A stretch of 64,000 nucleotides of DNA from Oscillospiraceae bacterium (GTDB lineage: Bacteria; Bacillota; Clostridia; Oscillospirales; Oscillospiraceae), in NCBI GenBank assembly GCA_017458065.1, contig JAFTGD010000055.1, positions 1 through 64,000 on the forward strand. Direction: 5' to 3'. A program made the position numbers and the translations under genes. The notes under the pieces are model-generated. The model was given only the letters and a program-made list of their open reading frames with translations, had not been told where the DNA came from and made no database searches. Of this stretch, positions 44,318-53,016 are shown piece after piece; positions within the stretch are counted from its first letter, which is position 1, and the number at the start of each line of letters is the position of its first letter.

Positions 44318-45262
44318 ATGATACTTTTGATTGTTCTTCTGATTCCGGCAGCGGTCTTTCTCGGGATCTGCTTCTGGATCTACCGCTTCGCGTTTTACTC
44401 CCCGAACAAGACGCAGAACGACGACCATTCCGTCGCGCACACGCCTCAGATGGACCCGATGCGGGAACATATCATGGGGATGATCGACGCGGCGAGGGCC
44501 ATTCCGTATGAGCCGGTTTCCATCTACTCTCACGACGGTCTTGAGCTCCATGCAAAGTATTACCATCAGCAGGACGGCGCCCCGCTGGATATCTGCTTCC
44601 ACGGCTATCGCGGGACCCCGGCCAGGGATTTCAGCGGCGGGACGCAGATCATGCGCCGGGAAGGGCACAACATCCTGATGATCGAAGAGCGGGCACAGTG
44701 CGGAAGCGCCGGCCACACCATCACCTTCGGCATCCAGGAGCGCTACGACTGTCTCGACTGGCTGGATTACGCCGTGGGCCGTTTCGGTCCCGAGGTAAAA
44801 ATCATCCTTGTCGGTATCTCCATGGGGGCTGCAACGGTCCTGATGGCATCGGAGCTCCGTCTCCCCGCGCAGGTCGTCGGTATCATCGCCGACTGCCCCT
44901 ACACCTCACCCCTCGCCATTATCCGCAAGGTGAGCCGTGAGGATATGCATCTGCTGCCCAGGACCGGAGGCTTCTTCGCCACTGCGGCAGCCAGGATCTT
45001 CGGCCGCTTTCGTCTGAACGCCGCCAGCGCCCTTGAGGCAGTGCGCCATACCAGGGTTCCGATCCTTCTGATTCACGGGGAGGAGGACCATTTTGTCCCC
45101 TGCGGGATGAGCCGGGAGATCCATGCGGCCAATCCCGCCATGACCGAGCTGCACACCTTCCCGGATGCCGGACATGGGCTCAGCTTTCTGGTAGATCCCG
45201 CGCGCTATGAGAACCTCGTCACTTCCTTCAGCAACCGTGTGCTGAACACAGAACAAGCTTAA
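44318..45262 (+). CDS. Membrane-anchored alpha/beta hydrolase
   Basis: A 314-residue protein with an N-terminal membrane helix (residues 1-22), then an alpha/beta-hydrolase domain. The nucleophile serine is in VGISMGAAT, the acid in GEEDHFVP and the histidine in DAGHGLSF. It resembles BEM46/FrsA-like esterases. The substrate is unknown. It starts 14 bases after ylmH. Confidence 0.88.
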   Translation: MILLIVLLIPAAVFLGICFWIYRFAFYSPNKTQNDDHSVAHTPQMDPMREHIMGMIDAARAIPYEPVSIYSHDGLELHAKYYHQQDGAPLDICFHGYRGTPARDFSGGTQIMRREGHNILMIEERAQCGSAGHTITFGIQERYDCLDWLDYAVGRFGPEVKIILVGISMGAATVLMASELRLPAQVVGIIADCPYTSPLAIIRKVSREDMHLLPRTGGFFATAAARIFGRFRLNAASALEAVRHTRVPILLIHGEEDHFVPCGMSREIHAANPAMTELHTFPDAGHGLSFLVDPARYENLVTSFSNRVLNTEQA

Positions 45263-45365
45263 TGATCTTGAGATTCGCGCTTCCAACCGCTTCCGGCGGG
45301 ATTTAAAACTGATCGCCCGCCGCGGCCTAAACTCGCTTTGCCTTATTGCATCCTTTCATAACCGT

Positions 45366-45411
45366 TTGATGGGAAGCCAGGGATATGACCTGGCCTCCCA
45401 TCAATCTTTTA
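45366..45411 (+). terminator. Terminator of the hydrolase gene
   Basis: TTGATGGGA and TCCCATCAA (45366-45374, 45396-45404) with inner GCCAGG/CCTGGC, then TCTTTTAT. Confidence 0.7.
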
Positions 45412-45447
45412 TCGTCAGCTGCGATTGAGAAAGAAGTATAATGATCA

Positions 45448-45513
45448 CTACAGCCTTTCTTCGAGGAGCTTTTCGACCTCCGCAGGAAGACTCAATTCTT
45501 TATAGTTTCCCAT
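45448..45513 (-). pseudogene. Possible truncated RsbW-like anti-sigma start
   Basis: A 21-codon frame begins MGNYKELSLPAEVEKL behind a good AAGGAG site and ends in TAG. The start resembles RsbW/HATPase anti-sigma regulators, which are often encoded after SpoIIE-type phosphatases. It is probably a stump of a lost gene, or a tiny peptide. Confidence 0.4.
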
Positions 45514-45540
45514 TTTGCTGGTATCTCCTTTTTATTCCAG

Positions 45541-45640
45541 TCAGAACAAAATGAGATCGTCAAACTGCTCCGCCTCCAGCACAAAGCCACCCACAGCTCT
45601 GTACATTTTTTCAGCACTTCCATGGGCTCGACATGCTCTG
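45541..45640 (-). pseudogene. Remnant of a SpoIIE/PP2C-type phosphatase tail
   Basis: The minus strand encodes MYRAVGGFVLEAEQFDDL, ending ILF and a stop: the C-terminus of a PP2C/SpoIIE phosphatase. Upstream, EPMEVLKK fits the same family in the next frame, with the shift at a run of six A. The rest of the gene is missing; the reductase stop is directly adjacent. Confidence 0.6.
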
Positions 45641-45643
45641 CTG

Positions 45644-46216
45644 TTACGAAACCAGATCTGTCAGAGCATCCTCTGCATCGCTCATAATCGCGCTGACGTC
45701 CGCACCGTAAATATCAAGGCCGACAGCTTCAATTTTTCTGACATCTTGAATGCCATAGTAATTCTGTGCCAGAGCTTTAACATATCCGAATCCATAATCC
45801 TCCGGAACAAAAAAGCCTCCTGCTGTTGTCACATAAAACAGCCTGCTAGCCTTGCAAAGAGCGACAGGCACCCCCTCTTCCGAATATTTGAAAGTAATAC
45901 CGACCACATTGATCTGCTCCAAATACTGCTTTACCATAGCCGGAAAAGAGAGATCCCAGAACGGTGCCGCAATCACGATGGTTTCCGCTTCCGCAAAACG
46001 ACGTGCAAGATCAAACATCGGGTTCTGAAATTCACCTTTGGAAATAAGTCGGTCTCGCTTACCAAGATATTCCTCGTTAACGACAGGGAAATCGATTTTC
46101 TCCAGCTTGAGTTCCTCATAGGGGTTTCCTAGCTTTAAGAGCAATTGTTCTGCCAGTCTCTTGGTTCTGGATTCTTTTCGCACACAACCATTCACATAAA
46201 GTATCGGTCTTTCCAT
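45644..46216 (-). CDS. Flavodoxin-like NAD(P)H oxidoreductase
   Basis: A 190-residue flavodoxin-fold protein with an FMN-binding N-terminal region (YVNGCVRKESRTKRLAEQLL) and APFWDLSFPAMVKQYLEQI typical of FMN-dependent NADH-azoreductase/quinone reductases. The ATG at 46216 follows AGTGAGGTG; an earlier start is less likely. It is flanked on both sides by phosphatase debris. Confidence 0.88.
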   Translation of the reverse strand: MERPILYVNGCVRKESRTKRLAEQLLLKLGNPYEELKLEKIDFPVVNEEYLGKRDRLISKGEFQNPMFDLARRFAEAETIVIAAPFWDLSFPAMVKQYLEQINVVGITFKYSEEGVPVALCKASRLFYVTTAGGFFVPEDYGFGYVKALAQNYYGIQDVRKIEAVGLDIYGADVSAIMSDAEDALTDLVS

Positions 46217-46308
46217 GTTGCACCTCACTAAGTCCCTATTTGTATATCTAATACCACAAGCTGACATTTCATGTCAAATTCCGAGTGATTCCGTACATGA
46301 TGCGGCAA

Positions 46309-46668
46309 TCAAGTTTCTGAATTCTGTGCTCCGCTTCCACCGAAATAATCAAAGATCAGCATAGTGATATCGTCAAACTGCATCGCGCCTTCAGCAAAGC
46401 TGTTGATATCCTCCTGTAGTTGATGGAGAAAATCCGACAGCTCGGATTCCGGATGCTGATTCAGCGAGGACAGCATGCGGTCTGTCCCGAAGAGCTCATT
46501 CTTCTGATTGGCAGCTTCCGGAACACCAGGCTGACTGTGTCCTTCAAATATAAGAATTGTGTCTTTCAAGTCACGTAAATCGCTTGACACATTATAAAAC
46601 AAACGAAATGCAGATTCAAGAAACTGTATGAGGAAAGTCGCTGTACCAATCTGCTTTCGTAGGAGCAC
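46309..46668 (-). pseudogene. SpoIIE/PP2C phosphatase fragment
   Basis: The last 75 codons (GVPEAANQKNELFGTDRML to AMQFDDITMLIFDYFG) are the tail of a SpoIIE/PP2C-type phosphatase. The metal-binding TDG motif before it is degraded (GHSQPG), and the catalytic N-terminal part is absent. It is likely a dead gene. Confidence 0.65.
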
Positions 46669-46793
46669 AAAAGCGATGCTTGCCAGTACTTATCGCATTT
46701 GCATACTAGTTAATAATACCCAATGAAAAGCCATTCTTGCCAGAAGCAGATCAAAATGCTACAATACTCGGAGAATCTTGAATGGAGTAATCA

Positions 46794-47924
46794 ATGATGC
46801 ATTATCTGGATAATTCCGCTACAACGCAGGTCTGCCCGGAGGCCGCGCAGGCCGCGCTTTTCGCCATGACAGAGGCCTTCGGCAACCCCAGTTCCACCCA
46901 TACCGCCGGCCGCGAGGCCAAAAAGCTGCTCGACCGCTCCCGGTCTTCGGTCGCGGCCGCCCTCGGCTGCACCCCGGGTGAGCTGATCTTCACCTCCTGC
47001 GGCTCGGAGAGCGACAACTGGGCGCTGCTCTCGGGCGCTGAGAGTATGAAGCGCAAGGGCAAACACATTATCAGCTCCATTGCCGAGCACGATGCTATCC
47101 GCCGCAGCCTCGACCTGCTGGAGGAACGCGGTTTTGAAGTCACCCGACTGAAGCCCGGCACCGACGGCGCGGTCTCCGCGGACGCCGTCCGCGAGGCGCT
47201 CCGGGAGGACACTGTCCTGGTGTCGCTGATGCTGGTCAACAACGAGACCGGCGCCATTACCGATATCGCCGGCGTCTCCGCGGCGCTCAAAGCCGCAGGC
47301 TCTCCCGCCCTGCTGCACACCGACGCCGTGCAGGCTTTTATGAAGATCCCCTTCTCCCCGAAAGCGCTGGGCGCCGACATGATCAGCGTCAGCGGACACA
47401 AGATCCACGCCCCCAAGGGAATCGGCGCACTGTACGTCCGCAAGGGTCTCCGTCTGAAGCCGATGCTTGTCGGCGGCAGCCAGGAGGAGGGACGCCGCGC
47501 CGGAACCGAGGCCACGGCACAGATCGCCGCCTTCGCCGCCGCCTGTGACGTCGCCGCGCCCAAGCTCAAAGAAAACGCCGAGAAGATGCGCGCCCAGCGG
47601 GAAGAGATCATCCGCCGTCTGCAGGCAGATATCCCGGAGCTGCGCATCATCGGCGGAGGCGCGCCGCACATCCTTTCCATCTCCCTGCCCGGCTGGCGCA
47701 GCGAGGTACTGATGAACTATCTGGAGGCCCGGGAGGTCTACGTCTCGAAGAGTTCCGCCTGTAAGAAGGGCGCCCGCAGTCACGTCCTGGAGGCCATGGG
47801 TCTGGATTCCCGGACCATCGACGGCGCGCTGCGCATCGGTCTCTGCCGCTACACCGCGCAGGAGGACATCGACGCGCTGTGTCTCGGTCTCCGGGACGCC
47901 CACGCGACGCTGGCCCACCGATAA
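46794..47924 (+). CDS. Cysteine desulfurase (NifS/IscS family)
   Basis: A 376-residue class V PLP enzyme. It begins with YLDNSATTQVCPEA, carries the PLP-lysine in SGHKIHAPKGIGALY and the catalytic cysteine in SKSSACKKGARSH. It takes sulfur from cysteine for Fe-S clusters or tRNA thiolation. No iscU or thiI gene is adjacent. MtaB, an Fe-S tRNA enzyme, is next door but convergent. GGAG precedes the ATG pair. Confidence 0.92.
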   Translation: MMHYLDNSATTQVCPEAAQAALFAMTEAFGNPSSTHTAGREAKKLLDRSRSSVAAALGCTPGELIFTSCGSESDNWALLSGAESMKRKGKHIISSIAEHDAIRRSLDLLEERGFEVTRLKPGTDGAVSADAVREALREDTVLVSLMLVNNETGAITDIAGVSAALKAAGSPALLHTDAVQAFMKIPFSPKALGADMISVSGHKIHAPKGIGALYVRKGLRLKPMLVGGSQEEGRRAGTEATAQIAAFAAACDVAAPKLKENAEKMRAQREEIIRRLQADIPELRIIGGGAPHILSISLPGWRSEVLMNYLEAREVYVSKSSACKKGARSHVLEAMGLDSRTIDGALRIGLCRYTAQEDIDALCLGLRDAHATLAHR

Positions 47925-47952
47925 TACCAATCTAATAAATAGTATAAAAAGT

Positions 47953-48000
47953 TACTCCCGTTCTGAGATTTCCGATTGACAAATTCTCAGAACGGGAGTA
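47953..48000. terminator. 16-bp stem terminator
   Basis: Perfect 16-bp arms at 47953-47968 and 47985-48000 with a 16-base loop, after the desulfurase stop. Confidence 0.65.
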
Positions 48001-48043
48001 CCGTTATTTTCGGGATCGGACCGCAATTGTCCGCTCCCCTTCT

Positions 48044-48064
48044 CCGTGGATTTCCACGGTTTTT
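48044..48064 (+). terminator. Second terminator of the desulfurase gene
   Basis: CCGTGGA/TCCACGG hairpin with a two-base loop, followed by TTTTT on the plus strand. Confidence 0.65.
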
Positions 48065-48071
48065 ATATCCG

Positions 48072-48102
48072 CTCCGGCCTTATCCGGCCGGAGTGTTTTT
48101 TT
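48072..48102 (+). terminator. Third hairpin, at the mtaB end
   Basis: CTCCGGCC (48072-48079) and GGCCGGAG (48086-48093) followed by TG and seven T residues on the plus strand; it touches the last bases of the convergent mtaB gene. Confidence 0.65.
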
Positions 48103-49390
48103 AATCCGCCAGCGCCCCGGTGAGGACTCCGTCCTCCACGCCCGAGATCCGGACTTCTCTCATCTGCCCTCTCAGGCCCGTTTCCGGCACCCGGACATAG
48201 AGATAGGTGTCGCTGTGGCCGATGGAGCCCTCGCCCTCCGGACTCTCGAAGAGCACCGGCAGGGTCCTGCCGACGCTCGCCTCCAGAAAGGCCTTTCCTG
48301 TCTCCTCCGAGACGGCCTTGGCCTCATGGGCGCGGCGGCTCTTGACCGCCTGGGTCAGCTGGTCCGGCAGCTTGTCCGCCGGGGTGCCGGGGCGGCGGGA
48401 ATAGGGGAAGACATGGAGCTCAGCAAAGGCGCAGCGCCGGATAAAGTCCAGCGTCTCCAGGTGGTCTTCCTCGGTCTCGCCCGGGAAGCCCGCGATCAGG
48501 TCTCCGGTCAGGGCGCAGCCCGGGAAGTACTCCCGCAGCAGCTCCGCCGTCCGATAGAAAAACGCCGTGTCATACTTGCGGTTCATCGCCTTCAAGGTCC
48601 GGTCGCAGCCGGACTGCAGCGAGAGGTGGAAATGCCGGCAGAGTTTCCCCGTGGCGGCAAGCCTCCGGCAGAAGTCCTCCGTAATGACGGTGGGCTCCAG
48701 CGAGCCCAGACGCAGGCGCATGCCGCCCGCCTCCGCGGCCACCGCCTCCACCAGGTCGGTCAGGGTCGGGTGGTCCGGCAGGTCCAGCCCGTAGGATGCA
48801 ACTTCGATCCCGGTCAGCACCAGCTCCCGGAAGCCCTCGTCCCGCAGCCGCCGGGTCTCGGCCACCGCGTCGGCGATCGGCATGCTACGCAGACTCCCGC
48901 GGACATAGGGGATGATGCAGTAGGTGCAGAAGTTACGGCAGCCGTCCTGGATCTTCAGCATGGCCCGGGTCCTGCCCGAGACCGCCCCCGCCGGGAGCAG
49001 CTCGATCTGCTTCCGGGAGAAAGGCCGGTCGATCCGCCTCGCCGCCTCGCCGGTCTCCACGGCGCGCTCCACGGCTTCCACAAAGGCCATCCGGTCGCCG
49101 GAGCCGAAGATCACCTTTGCGCCGATCTCGGCGTTTTCTTCCGGGCTCAGCTGGGCATAGCAGCCGCAGACCGCAACCACGGCGCCGGGGTTCTCATCCT
49201 GCAGGCGGCGGATCATCTGGCGGGACTTGCGCCCGCTCTCGGCCGTGACGGCGCAGGTGTTGATGATCACGGCGTCCGCCGTCTCCCCCGGTATCACGGG
49301 GACATGCCCGTCCCGCTGCAGGCGCTCTTCCATGGCCTGGGTTTCAAACTGGTTGACCTTGCAGCCGAGCGTGGCAATCAGGTACTTCAT
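48101..49390 (-). CDS. mtaB: tRNA t6A37 methylthiotransferase
   Basis: A 429-residue radical SAM enzyme. The N-terminal UPF0004 domain has cluster cysteines (LGCKVNQFE, INTCAV, VCGCYAQ), the radical SAM triad is CRNFCTYC near residue 150, and a TRAM domain lies at the C-terminus. It adds a methylthio group to t6A37 of certain tRNAs. It overlaps the AI-2E-family gene by four bases. Confidence 0.92.
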   Translation of the reverse strand: MKYLIATLGCKVNQFETQAMEERLQRDGHVPVIPGETADAVIINTCAVTAESGRKSRQMIRRLQDENPGAVVAVCGCYAQLSPEENAEIGAKVIFGSGDRMAFVEAVERAVETGEAARRIDRPFSRKQIELLPAGAVSGRTRAMLKIQDGCRNFCTYCIIPYVRGSLRSMPIADAVAETRRLRDEGFRELVLTGIEVASYGLDLPDHPTLTDLVEAVAAEAGGMRLRLGSLEPTVITEDFCRRLAATGKLCRHFHLSLQSGCDRTLKAMNRKYDTAFFYRTAELLREYFPGCALTGDLIAGFPGETEEDHLETLDFIRRCAFAELHVFPYSRRPGTPADKLPDQLTQAVKSRRAHEAKAVSEETGKAFLEASVGRTLPVLFESPEGEGSIGHSDTYLYVRVPETGLRGQMREVRISGVEDGVLTGALAD

Positions 49391-50703
49391 TCCTGTGTCC
49401 GCTCCTGGCCCTTGACCGCGCGCTCCCGGGCGATCTCTTCCTTCCGGACGCTGGCCTTCTTCACGACCTGCAGGGTCGAGGGGTCGATATATTCCAGTTC
49501 CTTATACTCCTTCAGCTCCCAGGGAAGATCGCTCCGCTTCAGCTTCTTGACGATGAGGCTGTTGGCGAGGGAATAGAGCACCACAAACACCGGCACGCCC
49601 AGCAGCAGGCCCCAGAACCCGAACAGGCCGCCGCCCAGGATGATGGAAAAGATCACCCAGAAGCCGGTAATGCCCGTGGAGTTGCCCAGGATGCGCGGCC
49701 CGATAATGTTGCCGTCGATCTGCTGCAGGATGATCACGAAGATCACAAAAATCAGGCACTTGGTGGGATTCACCATCAGGATGATGAGGGCGCTGGGGAT
49801 GGCGCCGATCAGCGGCCCGAAGAAGGGGATGATATTCGTCACACCGACGATCACGCTGACCAGCAGGGTGTAGGGCATCTGCAGGATGGAGCAGACGATA
49901 TAGCAGATGATGCCGATGATCAGAGAATCCAGCAGCTTCCCGTTCAGGAAGCTCATAAAGGTCTTATCCACAAAGTTGAGCCCGACGCGGATGCGCTCGG
50001 CAGCCTCCACCGAGAAGACGGAATAGCTCAGGCGCTTGACCGCGGCGATAAAGCCCTCTTTGTCGTTGAGCAGGTAGATGGAGACGATGATACCGATGAC
50101 CAGGTTGTAGATGCTCTTGGCGACGCCGTAGACGCCGGAGGTCACCGAGGTTACCAGGTTGCCCAGCTGCGGCAGCAGCGTCGTCTGCACCCAGTTGCCC
50201 AGGTTGGTGTTGAAGCTCTCCAGCATATTGCCGACATACTGGTCCAGCAGAGGATAGTCCTTAAAGAGCCCGCTCGCCCAGCTGGAGAGGTTATCGAGAT
50301 AGGTCCCGCTGTTCTGGATCAGCGTCTGCACGCTGCCGAGCATCTGCGGCAGGATGAGGTAGACCAAAGCCACCAGGATCAGGATCAGGACAATCTCGCT
50401 GAAAAGGACGGACATGGCCCGTGCAAAGCCTTTTCCGCTGTTCTTTTTACTCTTCCGGTAGAGCCTGCGGGACAGAGGGAGAAACATCCGCCTCTCCACC
50501 ACTCCCATGAGCGGGGAGAGCAGGTAACTGATCACAAGGCCCCAGATAAAGGGCGCCAGAATCCGCACCAGGGTAGAGAGCGCGCCGCCGAGCACAGAGA
50601 GCTTGCTCACCGCAAAGTAAAACAGAAGCGAGGCGGCAATCACGCAGAAGGCCGTAATGCCCCAGTATAAATATCTCTTATCCCAATTAAAACGCCGTCT
50701 CAT
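49387..50703 (-). CDS. AI-2E family transporter (UPF0118)
   Basis: A 438-residue membrane protein with about eight helices and the family segments IRVGLNFVDKTFMSFLNGKLLDS-like (helix-adjacent) and VTNIIPFFGPLIGAIPSALI. Members export AI-2, sodium or other solutes. The function here is unproven. It is first in an operon with mtaB. Confidence 0.9.
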   Translation of the reverse strand: MRRRFNWDKRYLYWGITAFCVIAASLLFYFAVSKLSVLGGALSTLVRILAPFIWGLVISYLLSPLMGVVERRMFLPLSRRLYRKSKKNSGKGFARAMSVLFSEIVLILILVALVYLILPQMLGSVQTLIQNSGTYLDNLSSWASGLFKDYPLLDQYVGNMLESFNTNLGNWVQTTLLPQLGNLVTSVTSGVYGVAKSIYNLVIGIIVSIYLLNDKEGFIAAVKRLSYSVFSVEAAERIRVGLNFVDKTFMSFLNGKLLDSLIIGIICYIVCSILQMPYTLLVSVIVGVTNIIPFFGPLIGAIPSALIILMVNPTKCLIFVIFVIILQQIDGNIIGPRILGNSTGITGFWVIFSIILGGGLFGFWGLLLGVPVFVVLYSLANSLIVKKLKRSDLPWELKEYKELEYIDPSTLQVVKKASVRKEEIARERAVKGQERTQE

Positions 50704-50887
50704 ACCTGGCTCCTTTCCGGGACAGTACCTGTATCAAGTAGCTATCTTTATTATTTTACTATCCGCTTTTGTTCCCGTCAAGCTTTTTGGCGGCCTGGCA
50801 GAGGCCTTTTCACCCGGAAGGGCGGATAAGAGGAGCGAAATTTTCGTTTATGTCAACTGAGTTTTGAACTTTATGCATTTTCATTCT

Positions 50888-50990
50888 GTCGAAAACTCTG
50901 TTCAAAAAGTCGAAAACCCCGTTGATTTCGAGGTTCTTTCTTCATTTTGCAACCGTTTATTCATAATTTAGGCTCCATTTATTCATAATT
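50888..50990. repeat. Two pairs of direct repeats upstream of pgi
   Basis: GTCGAAAAC at 50888-50896 and 50909-50917 (21 bp apart) and TTTATTCATAATT at 50956-50968 and 50978-50990 (22 bp apart). About two helical turns separate each pair, as in paired operators. They fill most of the 380-base gap. Confidence 0.6.
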
Positions 50991-51019
50991 CTGTAAACCT
51001 TGCTCTTAAGAATTTTTTA

Positions 51020-51047
51020 TTGATTTCCTTTGGAAAACAGATATAAT
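51020..51047 (+). promoter_or_regulatory. pgi promoter
   Basis: TTGATT (51020-51025), 16 bases, TATAAT (51042-51047), 36 bases before the pgi ATG. Confidence 0.7.
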
Positions 51048-51083
51048 AGGAACGATATGATATTAGTGGGAGGTTTTCTACTT

Positions 51084-52361
51084 ATGATAAAGGTCGACAT
51101 TTCCGGTGCACAGCGTTTCTTTACCCAGGCGGGGCCTGACTTTGCCGCCGTTGCGCGGGCGCATGAGGTGCTCACCTCCGGCAGCGGTCTCGGTTCGGAC
51201 TTTACCGGCTGGCTCCATCTTCCCCAGAAGATCAAAGAGACAGAGCTGGACCGCATCCTCGCCGCGGCGGAGACCATCCGCTCCCGTTCCAAGGCGCTCG
51301 TCGTCATCGGCATCGGCGGCTCCTATCTCGGTGCCCGCGGCGCCATTGAGCTGCTGCGTCCCGTTCTCGGCAGAGGCGACCCGGAGGTCTTCTTCGTGGG
51401 CAACGGCCTCTCCGCCGACGCGCTCTACGACACGATTGAGAAGCTCGGCGGGCGCGATTTTGACGTGAACGTCATCTCCAAGTCCGGCACCACGCTGGAG
51501 CCGGCCATCGCTTTCCGCATCTTCCGCGAGCTGCTGGACAAGAAATACGGCGCCGACGCCGGGAAGCACATCTTTGCCACCACCGACGCCAGACGCGGCG
51601 TGCTGAAGTCTCTGGCGGATGCCAACGGCTGGGAGACCTTCGTGGTTCCCGACGACGTCGGCGGCCGCTTCAGCGTCTTCTCCGCTGTCGGTCTGCTGCC
51701 GATGGCCGTTGCCGGCATCGACGTGCGGCGCGTCATCACCGCCGCGATCCGTGAGTTTGAGGCGCTGGATCTCCGCAGCCCGGAGAACCCGGCCTGGCAG
51801 TATGCCGCCGCCCGCCAGAACCTCTACAGCAAGGGCTATGACGTCGAGATCCTCGGCTGCTACGAGCCCAGCTTCCGGTTTATGGCCGAGTGGTGGAAGC
51901 AGCTGTACGGCGAGAGCGAGGGCAAGGACAACAAAGGCATTCTCCCCGCCTCTGTCGAGTTCACCGCCGACCTGCACTCCATGGGTCAGTACATCCAGCA
52001 GGGCCCGCGGAACCTGATGGAATCCATCGTCCGCTTCAGCCGTTCGCGCCACGCCTACCCCGTCCCCTCCTCCGAGGACAACGCCGACGGCCTTGACTAC
52101 ATCGCCGGACGCGATCTCGCCGAGATCTGCAGCGTTGCCGCCGAAGCCGTCCGCGAGGCCCATATCGACGGCGGCGTCCCCAACCTGATCATCAGCTGCT
52201 CCGCCCGCGACGAGGAAGGCCTCGCCGAGCTCATCGGCTTCTTTGAGCTGGCCTGCGCCCTCTCCGGCTACATGTCCGGCGTCAATCCCTTTGACCAGCC
52301 CGGCGTCGAGGCGTACAAGAAGAACATGTTCCGCATGCTGGGCAAGCCCGGCGCGGTCTGA
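51084..52361 (+). CDS. pgi: Glucose-6-phosphate isomerase
   Basis: A 425-residue isomerase of the short bacterial type. It has the phosphosugar-binding motifs VIGIGGSYLGARGA and SKSGTTLEPA and the later GQYIQQGPRNL. It interconverts glucose-6-phosphate and fructose-6-phosphate. The ATG at 51084 follows GGGAGG; a TTG at 51030 lies inside the promoter and is rejected. Confidence 0.94.
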   Translation: MIKVDISGAQRFFTQAGPDFAAVARAHEVLTSGSGLGSDFTGWLHLPQKIKETELDRILAAAETIRSRSKALVVIGIGGSYLGARGAIELLRPVLGRGDPEVFFVGNGLSADALYDTIEKLGGRDFDVNVISKSGTTLEPAIAFRIFRELLDKKYGADAGKHIFATTDARRGVLKSLADANGWETFVVPDDVGGRFSVFSAVGLLPMAVAGIDVRRVITAAIREFEALDLRSPENPAWQYAAARQNLYSKGYDVEILGCYEPSFRFMAEWWKQLYGESEGKDNKGILPASVEFTADLHSMGQYIQQGPRNLMESIVRFSRSRHAYPVPSSEDNADGLDYIAGRDLAEICSVAAEAVREAHIDGGVPNLIISCSARDEEGLAELIGFFELACALSGYMSGVNPFDQPGVEAYKKNMFRMLGKPGAV

Positions 52362-52421
52362 CCGCTTTCTATTCTCAACCCGCCATCAATTTTGTTTTAT
52401 ATTTTGGCAGTTCTATGATTT

Positions 52422-52958
52422 ATGGCCATTGACCGATATACCAAAGATTATCAGTTGAAAGACAGCGTAGATGAACGTGGCCGGATACATACCGAGACTG
52501 AATATATTGGGAAGTACTACGTGTTTTCCTCCGGGGTTCAATCTGCACGCACTGCCGGGAAACGGCTTGCACTTTTGAGTGGGCTTTCATGGTTTTCTTT
52601 TCTTTCAGCGCTGTCTTTTCCAAGCACGACAGGACATACCTTTTATGCGCTGTTACCATGTGTTTTCTTAGCGCTTCCGCTTTGGCTTCTCAGCACAGTC
52701 GCTTTCAGCGCGCTTCGTGTGAAAGAGCCCTTTATCCACCGGGAAGCAGACCGTTTTTCTTTGCGTCTTCCTGCTGCAGCAACTGTCGCAAGTGTGCTTT
52801 CCTTTTTAGCGATATTGGGCGGGGCATGCAGCTTGATATTTGGGACTATGCCCACTCGTATTGGTGATCTGGTTTTTCTATTCGGTAACCTTATTTGTTT
52901 CATCTGTGCGATTCTCTGCAAAAAGCAGATGGTTTATCTTGCGGCAAAGCCTCAATAA
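52422..52958 (+). CDS. Small multi-pass membrane protein, uncharacterised
   Basis: A 178-residue protein: a soluble start with DYQLKDSVDERGRIHTETEYIG, then about four membrane helices. It lies just before the oligopeptide importer operon and may belong with it. No family can be named with confidence. The ribosome site is poor. Confidence 0.65.
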   Translation: MAIDRYTKDYQLKDSVDERGRIHTETEYIGKYYVFSSGVQSARTAGKRLALLSGLSWFSFLSALSFPSTTGHTFYALLPCVFLALPLWLLSTVAFSALRVKEPFIHREADRFSLRLPAAATVASVLSFLAILGGACSLIFGTMPTRIGDLVFLFGNLICFICAILCKKQMVYLAAKPQ

Positions 52959-53016
52959 CATTTTTATTATGGCGCGTCTGCGCTTAATATAATTCTTTTA
53001 GGAGGAAATGAAAAAA

